Of a stretch of 40,138 bases of DNA, positions 25,705 to 35,050 are shown in pieces; positions within the stretch are counted from its first letter, which is position 1; each line of letters starts with the position of its first letter. Made by a program: the position numbers and the translations under genes. The stretch comes from an uncultured cyanobacterium (GTDB taxonomy: Bacteria > Cyanobacteriota > Cyanobacteriia > PCC-6307 > Cyanobiaceae): the NCBI GenBank assembly GCA_903856805.1, contig CAIOCZ010000179.1, positions 1 through 40,138 of the forward strand. The letters are read 5' to 3'. The notes below the pieces were generated by a model that ran no database searches, was not told the DNA's origin, and saw nothing but the letters and a program-made list of their open reading frames with translations.

Positions 25705-26439
25705 TTAGCTTAGGACCAGGCCCTCAATTCCTTGCCAGCCCAGATAGACCGCCAACCCCAGACTCACCGCTCCCATCAGGATCTCTCCATGGCGCAACAG
25801 CAGGGTTTTTCCCTGAACGAGCCAGGGTTGCACGCGCTCTTGTCCCAGTGCTCCCAGGGCCATCAAGGGCACCAGCAGCAGGAGGCCGCTGATCAGGCTG
25901 AAGCCCGTGACCACGATCACTTCTTGCTGACGGTTCAATTGGGCGGCCAGCACCCCGCTGGCCGCCTTGGCATAGAGAAACAGATCATCCGGGCTGGCCA
26001 CCTGCACGACGCTGCTCAGGCCCAGGAGCAGGGGCAGGGGCAGGGCACAGAAGCGATCCAGCCGTTGGGCCCAGGGGGGCTGGGCATCGCCCTCCTCCCG
26101 GCGCTGCAGCAGGGAGTTCAGCCCCAGGGCGAGGAGCCCGCCGGCCGCCACCAGATCCAGGCCCGTGCGATGGCTTGTGCCCTTCTCCATGCTCAGCAGC
26201 AAGCCATGGCCGACGCTGAGGAGGAGCGTGATCGTCACGGCGGAGGTGACCAACCAGCCCAACACCAGCCAGCCGCCCCGACGCAGGGGATGGAGACCGA
26301 GCAGCAGCAGCAATAGCAGGCCGATATGGAGGGGACTGAAGCCAATCGCGAGACCGAAGCCCGCCAGTTCCCCCGCCAGGGGGAGCAGGGACAGGCCAGT
26401 CGTCAGGGTTGGGGCCGGATCTGCCGCGAACATAAGCAT
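25705..26439 (-). CDS. GAP-family (LysE-like) membrane protein, paralogue 2
   Basis: 244-residue protein with about six helices, clearly related to the gene at 9159-9842: both have an IGFSPLHIG-like motif (GFGLAIGFSPLHIGLLLLLLLG), a following PLRR, GW and TLLLSVG segments, and LDL-x2-AGGLLALGL. It differs in a longer N-terminus and a tail ending LGWQGIEGLVLS. Start: ATG at the complement of 26437-26439, with a second ATG two codons later; the frame is open further upstream but without conserved features. Role unknown; transport of a small or lipid molecule is the family guess. It converges on the small membrane-protein gene, 82 bp apart. Confidence 0.72.
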   Translation of the reverse strand: MLMFAADPAPTLTTGLSLLPLAGELAGFGLAIGFSPLHIGLLLLLLLGLHPLRRGGWLVLGWLVTSAVTITLLLSVGHGLLLSMEKGTSHRTGLDLVAAGGLLALGLNSLLQRREEGDAQPPWAQRLDRFCALPLPLLLGLSSVVQVASPDDLFLYAKAASGVLAAQLNRQQEVIVVTGFSLISGLLLLVPLMALGALGQERVQPWLVQGKTLLLRHGEILMGAVSLGLAVYLGWQGIEGLVLS

Positions 26440-26537
26440 GGCTTGACTACACGGCCCAGCATTCTGGTTGTTCAGCGACTTCGCCGATCCCAGATCCCGA
26501 GATGCCGATCGGTTCGGCAAGCGGCACGGTCTTGGCC

Positions 26538-26918
26538 TCAGCTCCGGATCTCGAACCAATCGGTGCCGGTGATCGCCACCCGGGTGCTGGACACCTCCCT
26601 CACCTGGGCATCGTTGGTGCCTTTCTCACACCAAAACACCAGTTCGCCGAGCTCGTGCTGGCTGCCCTCGATTTCCACCTCCACCGACCCGTCGCAGTTG
26701 TTGCGCACCCAACCGCTCAATCCCAGTTCATCGGCACGGCGCTTGCAGGCATTCCGATAGCCCACGCCTTGCACCACGCCCCGGACGATCAGCCGCCAGC
26801 GTTCCAGGTTGGCGCTTGGGCGCTTCTGGGGATCACTGGGCTGGAGGAAGCGCCGTTCGTTGGCCGCGGCACGACGGTCGCGGCTGCGGCGGCCAGGCGC
26901 CAGGGAATCTCCGGGCAT
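26538..26918 (-). CDS. acyP: Acylphosphatase
   Basis: Small enzyme that hydrolyses acyl phosphates such as carbamoyl or 1,3-bisphosphoglycerate. The core is complete: RLIVRGVVQGVGYRNACKRRADELGLSGWVRNNCDGSVEVEIEG, with catalytic Arg (R55) and Asn (N73) at the standard 18-residue spacing. The domain starts about 42 residues in, leaving a basic, unconserved N-terminal extension. The start is awkward: no ATG, GTG or TTG lies just before the domain. The first ATG upstream (26918) overlaps cobB by 130 bp; one further up (26969) would overlap its conserved end. Either the gene really overlaps cobB or it uses a non-standard start. It ends the zwf-opcA-cobB run. Confidence 0.8.
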   Translation of the reverse strand: MPGDSLAPGRRSRDRRAAANERRFLQPSDPQKRPSANLERWRLIVRGVVQGVGYRNACKRRADELGLSGWVRNNCDGSVEVEIEGSQHELGELVFWCEKGTNDAQVREVSSTRVAITGTDWFEIRS

Positions 26919-28249
26919 CCAGCCCAATGGAGGTGAAGCCAACTGGCGTGAACGTTTGGTGTTGTCCATCCTTCGGGCCTCCGCGGGGATCCCCAGCCTT
27001 CAAGCTGCCACAATTCAACCGGGGCGGCCACGGTGTCGAGCTGCCATCGATGGAATTCATGACCTGGGACCTGTTCGCCGCGGCGCAGTAGCAGGCTGTT
27101 CCGTTCCACCGTGGCCTGGCGATAGCCGAGGCTCAGGGAGCCCCGATGGGCAGAAAACGGCAGCACGCCAGCCATGGCATGGCGTTCCCCCTGGCCATCC
27201 TCCAGCCACTCGCCCAGCAGCAGCAGGCCTCCACATTCGGCCACCACCGGCACGCCAGCGGCGGCCGCCTGGCGCAGGTGTTGGAGGCTGCGCTGGGCTG
27301 AGGCCAGCCCCTCGGCATGCAGTTCCGGATAGCCACCGGGCAGCAGCACCGCCCGAGCGCCGGTGGGCAAGGGCTCATCGGCCAGCGGACTCCACGGCAC
27401 CGCCTCCAGCCCCACGGCGGCCAACAACTCCGTTGCTTCCGGATAGCGGAAGTGAAAGGCGGCGTCACTGGCCACCGCCACCGGCAGCGGGCCGGTGGGG
27501 GGGATCGGCCTGGGGGTGGGGCTGGGCTGCTCCAGGCACCATGGCACCGGATTGGGGCCCGCCTCTCCCCCCGGCGGAGCCAGTAACGGCCAGATCCGAT
27601 CCATCGCCAGGTGATCCTCCGCCAGCTGGGCCCACTGCCGTTGCCGTTCCTCCAGATCATCCAGCTCCTGGGCGGGGAGCAGGCCGAGGTGGCGTGAGGG
27701 CAATTCCAGGCTGGGATGGTGGGGCAGCACCCCCAGCAGTGGCACCTGGATGCTGGCCAGGGCTTCTGCCAGCAGGGCGCGATGACGGTCGCTGCCAACC
27801 CGGTTCAGCACCACCCCCGCCAGGGTTATGGCCGGTGGACCGTGATCCCGGAAGCCGCGGACCAGCGCCGCCACGGAACCGGCCTGGCGGGAGGACTCCA
27901 CCACCAGCACCACCGGCAGATCAAGCAGGGCGGCCACGGCCGCGGAACTTCCCTCACTGCCGGGCCCCCGCCCATCGAAGAGGCCCATCACCCCCTCCAC
28001 CAGCACCCGCTCGGCCCGCTGGCCATGCCAGGCGTAGCTGCGCCGCACCCACTCCGGGCCACAGAGCAGGGGATCAAGGTTGCGGCAGGGCCGCCCGGCC
28101 ACCGCCCCCAGGAGCTGGGGGTCGAGGTAGTCGGGCCCCACCTTGAACGGTTGGACCGTGGCGCCCCGATGGCGTGCGGCGGCCAGCAGGCAAAGGCTGA
28201 GCAAGGTCTTGCCGCTGCCGCTGCACGGGGCCGCAATTAAACAGCTCAC
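26789..28249 (-). CDS. cobB: Cobyrinic acid a,c-diamide synthase
   Basis: 486-residue CbiA/CobB amidotransferase that uses glutamine and ATP to amidate the a and c carboxylates of cobyrinate in (pseudo)cobalamin synthesis. N-terminal ATP loop: APCSGSGKTLLSLCLL; then VEGVMGLFDGRGPGSEGSSA and VVLNRVGS. The C-terminal type I glutamine-amidotransferase domain has the nucleophile C339 (VVAECGGLLLLG) and the His-rich end NVHASWLHLHW. It starts with GTG at the complement of 28247-28249 (33 bp after opcA). The last 35 residues look unconserved and overlap the acylphosphatase frame. Full length otherwise. Confidence 0.93.
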   Translation of the reverse strand: MSCLIAAPCSGSGKTLLSLCLLAAARHRGATVQPFKVGPDYLDPQLLGAVAGRPCRNLDPLLCGPEWVRRSYAWHGQRAERVLVEGVMGLFDGRGPGSEGSSAAVAALLDLPVVLVVESSRQAGSVAALVRGFRDHGPPAITLAGVVLNRVGSDRHRALLAEALASIQVPLLGVLPHHPSLELPSRHLGLLPAQELDDLEERQRQWAQLAEDHLAMDRIWPLLAPPGGEAGPNPVPWCLEQPSPTPRPIPPTGPLPVAVASDAAFHFRYPEATELLAAVGLEAVPWSPLADEPLPTGARAVLLPGGYPELHAEGLASAQRSLQHLRQAAAAGVPVVAECGGLLLLGEWLEDGQGERHAMAGVLPFSAHRGSLSLGYRQATVERNSLLLRRGEQVPGHEFHRWQLDTVAAPVELWQLEGWGSPRRPEGWTTPNVHASWLHLHWAGCPEIPWRLAAAAATVVPRPTNGASSSPVIPRSAQAPTWNAGG

Positions 28250-28282
28250 GGAAGGGCGGCGCCGGTCCGCCCATTCAAACGC

Positions 28283-29593
28283 TCAGCTCGGCAGGAGGGC
28301 GGCCGCCAGGGGGGCTGCGGCGGCCAGCAACGGGTTGGTGGAGTCGTGGCCTCCCCCCAGCAACCGGGCCAATTCCTTCTCTTCGCTTTCCTCGGGCAGC
28401 GGCACCAGATCCTCCACCAGTTCCATCGCCGCCATGCCGCCGGATTCCAGTCGCATGCAACCGCCGGATTCGGAGCAGAGAATCACGCACAACGGTTGGC
28501 GTTGCTCGGGCCGGCAGATCAGACGCAGGCCCACGATGGCACCGGGATGGGTCTTGGGAACGCCCACGGGCACCGGCATCAGGCGAAAGTGAACCGTGGC
28601 GCCATCGCTGCGCTCAAATTCAGCGGCGATGCCCGCGCCGATGCCATCGCCGATGCCATCGCCAGCCACCGCCTCTCGGTTCACCAGATGCCAGCCGAGC
28701 CGGTCGGCGATCCAGGCCGTCAGCAGCAGCCCCTTCACCGGATGGTCCCCCTCCACATCGATGTCGAGCTGGACCACGTGGTTGAGGGCATCGCGGCGGG
28801 AGGGAGGATCGAACACCATCGCCAGGGATTCGCGCCAGCTGCGCAGGCGCAGCCAGTTCAGATCGTTGAGGGCTTGACCGGTGGCGATCCGTTCCACCAG
28901 CAGGTCGAGGCAGCGTCGGGGTTGACCGAGGGAGCTGTCGATCACCAGGCGGCGGGGGGGCGGGGCCAGGGCCTGCAGCATCTCCATCGGTTCATCCAGG
29001 CTGCTGTTCCACCACACCCAGCAGGGCAGGGTGTCCCCAACCAAGGGGTGGATCATGGCCAGGTTCTGCTGCAGGGCCCCCATGCCGCCCCGCAGCACGA
29101 CCACATCACCGCAGGCTGCCCCGGTGCTGCCTTCCTCGGGGAGGGGGCAATAGGCGGCCACAAGGGTTTCCAGGGGCTGGGCCGGATCGAGGGTGGCCGC
29201 CAGGGTGATCAGCCGTCGTGGGGTGTGGGCGCTGATGGCGCTGTCCACGAAGCGACCCCGCAGATCTTCGCTGCCATGGCCCCCGGCCTGCTGGCCCACA
29301 GACCAGGCCAGGCGCGGATCCATCGGCGCGGTGCTGGGGGGGAGGCCACAGTCGCTGACGGCCAGGCGTGCCGCTTCCAACAGTTCCGGGCTCACCAGGC
29401 CACTGATCGGTCCATCAATGCGCCCACAGCGCACCAGCTGTTGCTCCAGCCAGGCGGGATCCCAGACGATCAGGACAAAGGTGGCGGCGCCGCTAGAGGC
29501 CTCCAGATTGCTGTCCCAGAGCTGCTCCAGGTAGGGCGACACCTCGGTGGGGGGCAGGGCCAGGGGCGCTTGAAGGGTGAGCTGGGCGGACAT
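28283..29593 (-). CDS. opcA: Glucose-6-phosphate dehydrogenase assembly protein OpcA
   Basis: 436-residue cytoplasmic protein needed for full activity and redox (thioredoxin) control of glucose-6-phosphate dehydrogenase in cyanobacteria. Recognised by its gene position directly after zwf and by conserved segments such as RRLVIDSSLGQPRRCLDLL, LNWLRLRSWRE, VVQLDIDVEGDHPVKGLLLTAWIADRLGWHLV and CVILCSESGGCMRLESGGMA. Several Cys (for example the pair in CVILC) may relate to redox sensing. A short internal duplication gives GDGIGDGIGAGI (28637-28660 at DNA level: two copies of a 12-mer). It starts 42 bp after zwf, so it is surely in the same operon. Confidence 0.93.
   Translation of the reverse strand: MSAQLTLQAPLALPPTEVSPYLEQLWDSNLEASSGAATFVLIVWDPAWLEQQLVRCGRIDGPISGLVSPELLEAARLAVSDCGLPPSTAPMDPRLAWSVGQQAGGHGSEDLRGRFVDSAISAHTPRRLITLAATLDPAQPLETLVAAYCPLPEEGSTGAACGDVVVLRGGMGALQQNLAMIHPLVGDTLPCWVWWNSSLDEPMEMLQALAPPPRRLVIDSSLGQPRRCLDLLVERIATGQALNDLNWLRLRSWRESLAMVFDPPSRRDALNHVVQLDIDVEGDHPVKGLLLTAWIADRLGWHLVNREAVAGDGIGDGIGAGIAAEFERSDGATVHFRLMPVPVGVPKTHPGAIVGLRLICRPEQRQPLCVILCSESGGCMRLESGGMAAMELVEDLVPLPEESEEKELARLLGGGHDSTNPLLAAAAPLAAALLPS
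28637..28660. repeat. Tandem 12-bp duplication inside opcA
   Basis: Two exact copies of GCCGATGCCATC (plus-strand reading) in tandem. They encode the GDGI repeat of OpcA and keep the frame. A likely slippage product. Confidence 0.7.
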
Positions 29594-29635
29594 GGCGAGG
29601 GCGGTGAGGGGACGGAAGGCGGAAGGCGGGACGGT

Positions 29636-31159
29636 TCAGGGGCGACGCCAGATCAGGCCGTCCTCGGCCAGTAGGTTGTCGGCGGCGGCGGGCCCCCAGG
29701 TGCGGGCTTCATAGGGATGGACCGGCAGCTGCCAGGGGGCGTCTTCGATCAGCTCCAGCAGGGGGGTGTAGAGGCGCCAGGCGGCTTCCACTTCATCACT
29801 GCGGGTGAACAGGGTCGGGTCCCCAAGCATGGCGTCCGCCAGCAGCCGCACATAGCCCTCATCGGAGGGCTCCCCGAAGGAGTCGTCGTAGGAGAAGCCC
29901 ATGTCCACCGGCCGGCTGCGCATCCCGGAGCCGGGTGCCTTCACCTCGAACTTGATCTCTGCCCCTTCATCCGGCTGGATGCGCAGGATCAGCTGGTTGG
30001 GGGTGGGGGAGCCACCGGCCGCATCAAAGAGATGGACGGGGGCTTCGCGGAAGGTGAGCACCACCTCCGACAGGCGCTTGGGCAGGCGCTTCCCGGTGCG
30101 CAGGTAGAAGGGCACCCCCTGCCAGCGCCAGTTGTTGATGAACACCTTCATGGCCACATAGGTTTCGGTGGTGCTGTTGGGGTTCACCCCCGGTTCTTGG
30201 CGGTAGCCACTCAGGGGGGTGGCGGGGCTTCCGCCAGGGCCGTATTGGCCGCGCACACAGCATTTCCAGGCTTCGTTCTCATTGGCGAGGTGGGCGGCCT
30301 GAAGCACCTTGGCCTTCTCGTTGCGAATGGCCTCCGGGTCGAACCGCCCGGGCGGTTCCATCGCCGTTAGGGCCAGGATCTGGGTGAGGTGGTTCTGGAC
30401 CATGTCCCGCAGGGCGCCGGAGCTTTCGTAGTAGCCCGCCCGCTCTTCCACGCCCACGGTTTCTGCCGCGGTGATTTGCACGCTAGAGATGTAGTTGCGG
30501 TTCCAGATCGGCTCGAAGATCGTGTTGGCAAAGCGCAGCACCAGAATGTTCTGGACCGTCTCCTTTCCGAGGTAGTGGTCGATCCGGAACACCTGGCTCT
30601 CCTTGGCACAGGTCTGAACCACCTTGTTGAGGGCCTGGGCACTGCCGTAGTCGCGTCCAAAGGGCTTTTCGATCACCACGCGGCTGCGGTCGGGATCAGC
30701 GAGCAGGCCGGCGCTGGCCAGGGCGCGGCAGCCACTGCCATAGAACTCCGGGGACACCGAGAGATAGAAGGTGCGGTTGCCACGGGTGGCGCGCTGGCGA
30801 TCGAGGTGGTCGAGTCGGTGCCCCAGCCGCACCAGATGCTCGGTCTGCTGCAGATCCACTGGTTCGTAGAACAAACCCTGGGCAAAGTTCTGCCAGGCGC
30901 TGTGGTGCTCGCTCACGGTGGCGGCCATGGCCTCGGCCATGCGGCTGCGAAATTCCTCATCGCTCCAGGGGCGGCGGGCGCAACCGAGCACGGCGAATTC
31001 ACTGGGCAGGCGCCGCTGCCGGAACAGTTCGAACAGGGCCGGAATCAGCTTGCGGTGGGTCAGGTCGCCACTGGCGCCGAAGATCACCAGGCACTGGGGT
31101 GAGATCACCCGTTCCTGGCGCAGGCCGACCCGCAGCGGATTGGTGAGGATGGCGGTCAT
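29636..31159 (-). CDS. zwf: Glucose-6-phosphate 1-dehydrogenase
   Basis: 507-residue enzyme oxidising glucose-6-phosphate with NADP, the entry to the oxidative pentose phosphate pathway and the main NADPH source in the dark. The NADP-binding loop is GASGDLTHRKL (residues 28-38), the substrate/catalytic motif is RIDHYLGKE (192-200; the active-site His is H195 by family numbering), and VIEKPFGRD, KVFINNWRW and YLRTGKRLPKRL are further family landmarks. Internal Cys (VQTCAKE, WKCCVRGQ) could serve redox regulation. The start ATG (complement of 31157-31159) precedes the conserved core by about 20 residues; the frame is open upstream without conservation. It is first in the zwf-opcA-cobB-acyP run. 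Confidence 0.96.
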   Translation of the reverse strand: MTAILTNPLRVGLRQERVISPQCLVIFGASGDLTHRKLIPALFELFRQRRLPSEFAVLGCARRPWSDEEFRSRMAEAMAATVSEHHSAWQNFAQGLFYEPVDLQQTEHLVRLGHRLDHLDRQRATRGNRTFYLSVSPEFYGSGCRALASAGLLADPDRSRVVIEKPFGRDYGSAQALNKVVQTCAKESQVFRIDHYLGKETVQNILVLRFANTIFEPIWNRNYISSVQITAAETVGVEERAGYYESSGALRDMVQNHLTQILALTAMEPPGRFDPEAIRNEKAKVLQAAHLANENEAWKCCVRGQYGPGGSPATPLSGYRQEPGVNPNSTTETYVAMKVFINNWRWQGVPFYLRTGKRLPKRLSEVVLTFREAPVHLFDAAGGSPTPNQLILRIQPDEGAEIKFEVKAPGSGMRSRPVDMGFSYDDSFGEPSDEGYVRLLADAMLGDPTLFTRSDEVEAAWRLYTPLLELIEDAPWQLPVHPYEARTWGPAAADNLLAEDGLIWRRP

Positions 31160-31299
31160 GGGGGGGGCGGTGGCCTCTGCCCTTGGTTTAACGGCGACCA
31201 GCCGCTTCTGCCGCCGCTTCGGCGCCTGGATCACCTTCTGGGGTGGGTGCAGGGGCGAATGTGTGTGAACGCGCACGGCAAGCCTGCGGTAGCGGGCCA

Positions 31300-31327
31300 G
31301 CAAAACGGCCCACCTTTGGGGCGGGCC
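31300..31327 (-). terminator. Probable rho-independent terminator after petH
   Basis: On the minus strand GGCCCGCC pairs with GGTGGGCC (one G-T wobble) around a short loop, followed by GTTTTGC. It lies about 60 bp after the petH stop and before zwf. The T-run is short. Confidence 0.5.
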
Positions 31328-31385
31328 GATGGGAAGGTTGGTGCTGAAGCCCGCAGGCACGCCCAGGGGGGCGTTTGTCAGCCGA

Positions 31386-32627
<1,242 letters not shown>

Positions 32628-32796
32628 TCAGCTGGGCCGGCATTCCTGGCCCACCCCTCCGCTCCCCCCAGACGTTCAGGGTCGCTACCTTGGGCGACAA
32701 AGTTGTAGGCCGGTGATCGATCGGCCTGCAGGGTGACGCTTTCGGCTCCACCCGTTCCCCAGGGCGATTGGCCCTGATCGAGCCCCCGCCTGTTCC

Positions 32797-33369
32797 TTGA
32801 CGCAGCTTCTGGCCCCGTTCCCCTCCGCCTCCGCCCCGCTTCCGTGGACCAGCCCATCGGATCGGTCCGCGTGTGCTCTGGATACGATTCAACAGACCAT
32901 GGAGCGGTTCCCCCAGGGAACCCGTCGGTTGGCGGTCCAGTTGCGGCTTGACCTGGATCCCCAATGGCTGTGGGCGGTGCTCACCGATTACAACGCGCTG
33001 CATCAGTACATTCCCAATCTCTCCTCCTCCCGGCTGCTGTGGCGACGGGGTCAGAGGGTGGCCCTGGAACAGGTGGGGACCCAGCAGTTTTGTGGCGTGC
33101 GCTTCAGCGCCAGGGTGGAGCTTGAGCTTTGGGAGGAACGGGAGCAGGGCCGTCTGGGTTTCCAGATGCGCGCGGGTGACTTTCGTTGCTTTGAGGGCTG
33201 TTGGCGGATCGGGGTGGATCCCACCAGCACCTGGATGCTCTACGACCTCAAAGTGCAGGGCATGCCGGGCATGCCGATCGGCTTGATCGAGCAGCGACTG
33301 CAACAGGATCTGGCCTGCAATCTGCGCGGTGTGCAGCAGGAAGCTCAGCGCCGGGCTGATTTAGCCTGA
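32797..33369 (+). CDS. SRPBCC (polyketide cyclase/COQ10-like START) family protein
   Basis: 190-residue protein with one SRPBCC domain (about residues 40-180): TRRLAVQLRLDLDPQWLWAVLTDYNALHQYIPNLSSSRLLW, then RFSARVELELWEE and a C-terminal helix GLIEQRLQQDLACNLRGV. Such domains hold a hydrophobic ligand in a deep pocket; cyanobacterial members of this group are uncharacterised and may bind lipids, quinones or pigments. The start is uncertain: TTG at 32797 keeps the IQQTMERFPQG lead-in, which I believe is conserved; ATG at 32899 begins inside it. It is divergent from petH (226 bp) and followed by a terminator. Confidence 0.78.
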   Translation: MTQLLAPFPSASAPLPWTSPSDRSACALDTIQQTMERFPQGTRRLAVQLRLDLDPQWLWAVLTDYNALHQYIPNLSSSRLLWRRGQRVALEQVGTQQFCGVRFSARVELELWEEREQGRLGFQMRAGDFRCFEGCWRIGVDPTSTWMLYDLKVQGMPGMPIGLIEQRLQQDLACNLRGVQQEAQRRADLA

Positions 33370-33463
33370 TCAGATTCCCGTTCTGGCCAGGAATTCAATT
33401 CAACCCTGGACATTGCCTGATGGAATTGAACAATATTTCCTGATTGTCGTGGTCTTTAAGCTT

Positions 33464-33503
33464 CCCTCATCCCCAGAATCAGTTGGGGAGTAGGGGCTTT
33501 TTT
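33464..33503 (+). terminator. Rho-independent terminator after the SRPBCC gene
   Basis: CCCT-CA-TCCCC pairs with GGGGA-GT-AGGG (2x2 internal mismatch) around a loop, then one G, C and six T. It is about 95 bp after the SRPBCC stop and just before the convergent tRNA. Confidence 0.65.
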
Positions 33504-33528
33504 AATGCTCTTTATTTGCTTTTTTTGA

Positions 33529-33601
33529 TACCCCCAAGGGGATTCGAACCCCTGTCGCCTCCGTGAAAGGGAGGTGTCCTAGGCCTCTAGACGATGGGGG
33601 C
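33529..33601 (-). tRNA. tRNA-Glu (anticodon UUC)
   Basis: 73-nt cloverleaf on the minus strand. Acceptor stem GCCCCCA pairs with TGGGGGT (G1-T72 wobble), discriminator A73. The D arm contains TCTAGAGGCCTAGGA, the anticodon arm is CCTCC-CTTTCAC-GGAGG with anticodon TTC, and the T arm is AGGGG-TTCGAAT-CCCCT. No CCA is encoded. In cyanobacteria this tRNA also supplies glutamate for 5-aminolevulinate, the start of chlorophyll, bilin and cobalamin synthesis, via glutamyl-tRNA reductase. Confidence 0.97.
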
Positions 33602-33752
33602 GAGGCCACGGGTTGGCATGGAAGCGAGCATCCAAAACACAACGAGCGTGGGAGAAGCGTGAAGACGTATCCCTTTGAATCGCTGGAATTTGGATGGCCG
33701 CACGTTACCGGCTCCCGATGAATTGGAAGTTACGGGGCGGAGGGACCCTTCG

Positions 33753-34952
33753 TCAAGGGACGGGCCGCGGCGGGGCGGGCTGGCTGGCTTCCAGGGCGGT
33801 CTGGCCACTCCAGATCGGCACCGTGAAATGGAAGCAGGCGCCTTCATCGGGTTCGGACACCACCCAGATGCGGCCCCCATGGACCTCGGCGATGCGTCGG
33901 CAGACCGACAGGCCCACTCCGAATCCGGAGGTGTTTCCTGATGTTTGCGGCAGCCTGACCCGATCCTGGAAGATCCGCTGCTGTTCCTCGCGCGGAATGC
34001 CTGGGCCGCTGTCGCAGATACTCACCTGCACCCACTGACTGGTGCGGTGCAGGACGGTGAGACACACCCGTCCCCCATCGGCGGTGAATTTCAGGGCATT
34101 TTCAATCAGATTGAGCAGCACCTGGCGCATGCGCCGTTTGTCGGCATAGACGTCCGGGAGATCGGCGGGGATGTCGGTGAGGAGATCGAGATCGCGGTTC
34201 ACCCACAGCTTCTCCAATTCCAGAATGGCCTCGGCCGCCACATGGCCCAGGGACAGGCGCTGGGGATTGAACAGCGCCTCCCAGCGGGTGGTGCCCACCT
34301 CGAGAAGGTCCTGGGACAGCGCCTCGATGTCGTCGAGGCGGCGGCTGAGTACGTCCCGGAACCGGGGCTCATCGATCTGACCCAGGCGGTGGCTCTGGAG
34401 GGCCAGCTTGGCCGCCGTGAGTGGCGTGCGCAGCTCATGGGCCACCATCCGCAACAGCCGTTCCTGCACGCCCAGGCGTTCGATCAGGGTTTCGTTTTCC
34501 TGACGTAGCACCAGCAGCTGGTCCTCCAGCTCCACTTCCTTTTGGGTGCGGCTGCCATCAATTTCGGCAGGTCGCAGGCTCACCCCCAGGCTGCTCACCA
34601 CTTCCATCTGATGCCAGCGGGGCAACCAGTTGCGCAGTTGCACGGAGATGGTGCTGCCGGCAAACACCTGGCGGGGCAACGGGGCCAGCTTCACCAGCGC
34701 CGGGGTGGCCACGAGGCGGTGCAACTCCAGCAGCTCGGGGTACTTGCCGGGATCGGCCACCTCGAGGTTGACGTCAAAACCCAGGTCCTCATGCCGCAGA
34801 AAGTGCATCAGCATGCGCAGGTCTGAGCTGGCGAGCTGGTAGCTGTTGGCCAGCAGCAGCAGGGTCAGGTCTTGGCGCGGTGGCGCCGCCTCGATCGTGT
34901 CGACCTGGAGGGACCGGGGTTTGGGGTTGTAGGAATCCCCTGCAGCTGGCAC
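33753..34952 (-). CDS. sasA: Circadian-clock output histidine kinase SasA
   Basis: 399-residue sensor kinase that binds KaiC and phosphorylates RpaA to pass time-of-day information to transcription. The N-terminus (about residues 28-120) is the KaiB-like thioredoxin fold: [33 protein letters not shown] coiled linker (about 130-165) precedes the H-box [17 protein letters not shown] with phosphorylated H172. The ATPase domain has the N-box [10 protein letters not shown]1 DSGPGIP and G2 GFGVGLSV. There is no membrane helix, as expected. It starts with GTG (complement of 34950-34952). It is divergent from the next gene, with inverted repeats between them. Confidence 0.94.
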   Translation of the reverse strand: MPAAGDSYNPKPRSLQVDTIEAAPPRQDLTLLLLANSYQLASSDLRMLMHFLRHEDLGFDVNLEVADPGKYPELLELHRLVATPALVKLAPLPRQVFAGSTISVQLRNWLPRWHQMEVVSSLGVSLRPAEIDGSRTQKEVELEDQLLVLRQENETLIERLGVQERLLRMVAHELRTPLTAAKLALQSHRLGQIDEPRFRDVLSRRLDDIEALSQDLLEVGTTRWEALFNPQRLSLGHVAAEAILELEKLWVNRDLDLLTDIPADLPDVYADKRRMRQVLLNLIENALKFTADGGRVCLTVLHRTSQWVQVSICDSGPGIPREEQQRIFQDRVRLPQTSGNTSGFGVGLSVCRRIAEVHGGRIWVVSEPDEGACFHFTVPIWSGQTALEASQPAPPRPVP

Positions 34953-34963
34953 CGAGACAAGGT

Positions 34964-34993
34964 CAAAATCCTGCCTACCTTATGGGGATTTTG
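34964..34993. promoter_or_regulatory. Inverted repeat CAAAATCC-N14-GGATTTTG before sasA
   Basis: A perfect 8-bp inverted repeat with a 14-bp spacer, beginning 11 bp upstream of the sasA start. On the sasA strand the spacer holds CATAAGGT, which could be a -10 element, so the repeat would bracket the promoter like an operator. No known factor can be named from this. Confidence 0.45.
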
Positions 34994-35015
34994 GGCATGG
35001 CCGCTTTGAGTGGCT

Positions 35016-35037
35016 AGGACAGAAGGGTCCCTGTCCT
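35016..35037. promoter_or_regulatory. Inverted repeat AGGACAG-N8-CTGTCCT before the lyase-like gene
   Basis: A perfect 7-bp inverted repeat with an 8-bp spacer, ending 13 bp before the ATG at 35051. TTGGGC (34991-34996) and TAGGAC (35015-35020) at 18-bp spacing form a modest promoter whose -10 falls on the left arm. It could be an operator or a leader hairpin. Confidence 0.45.
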
Positions 35038-35050
35038 GCCCCGGCACGCC

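Noticed and set aside
28150-28260. Cobalamin riboswitch before cobB
   Set aside because: cobB starts 33 bp after opcA with no room for the B12 element.
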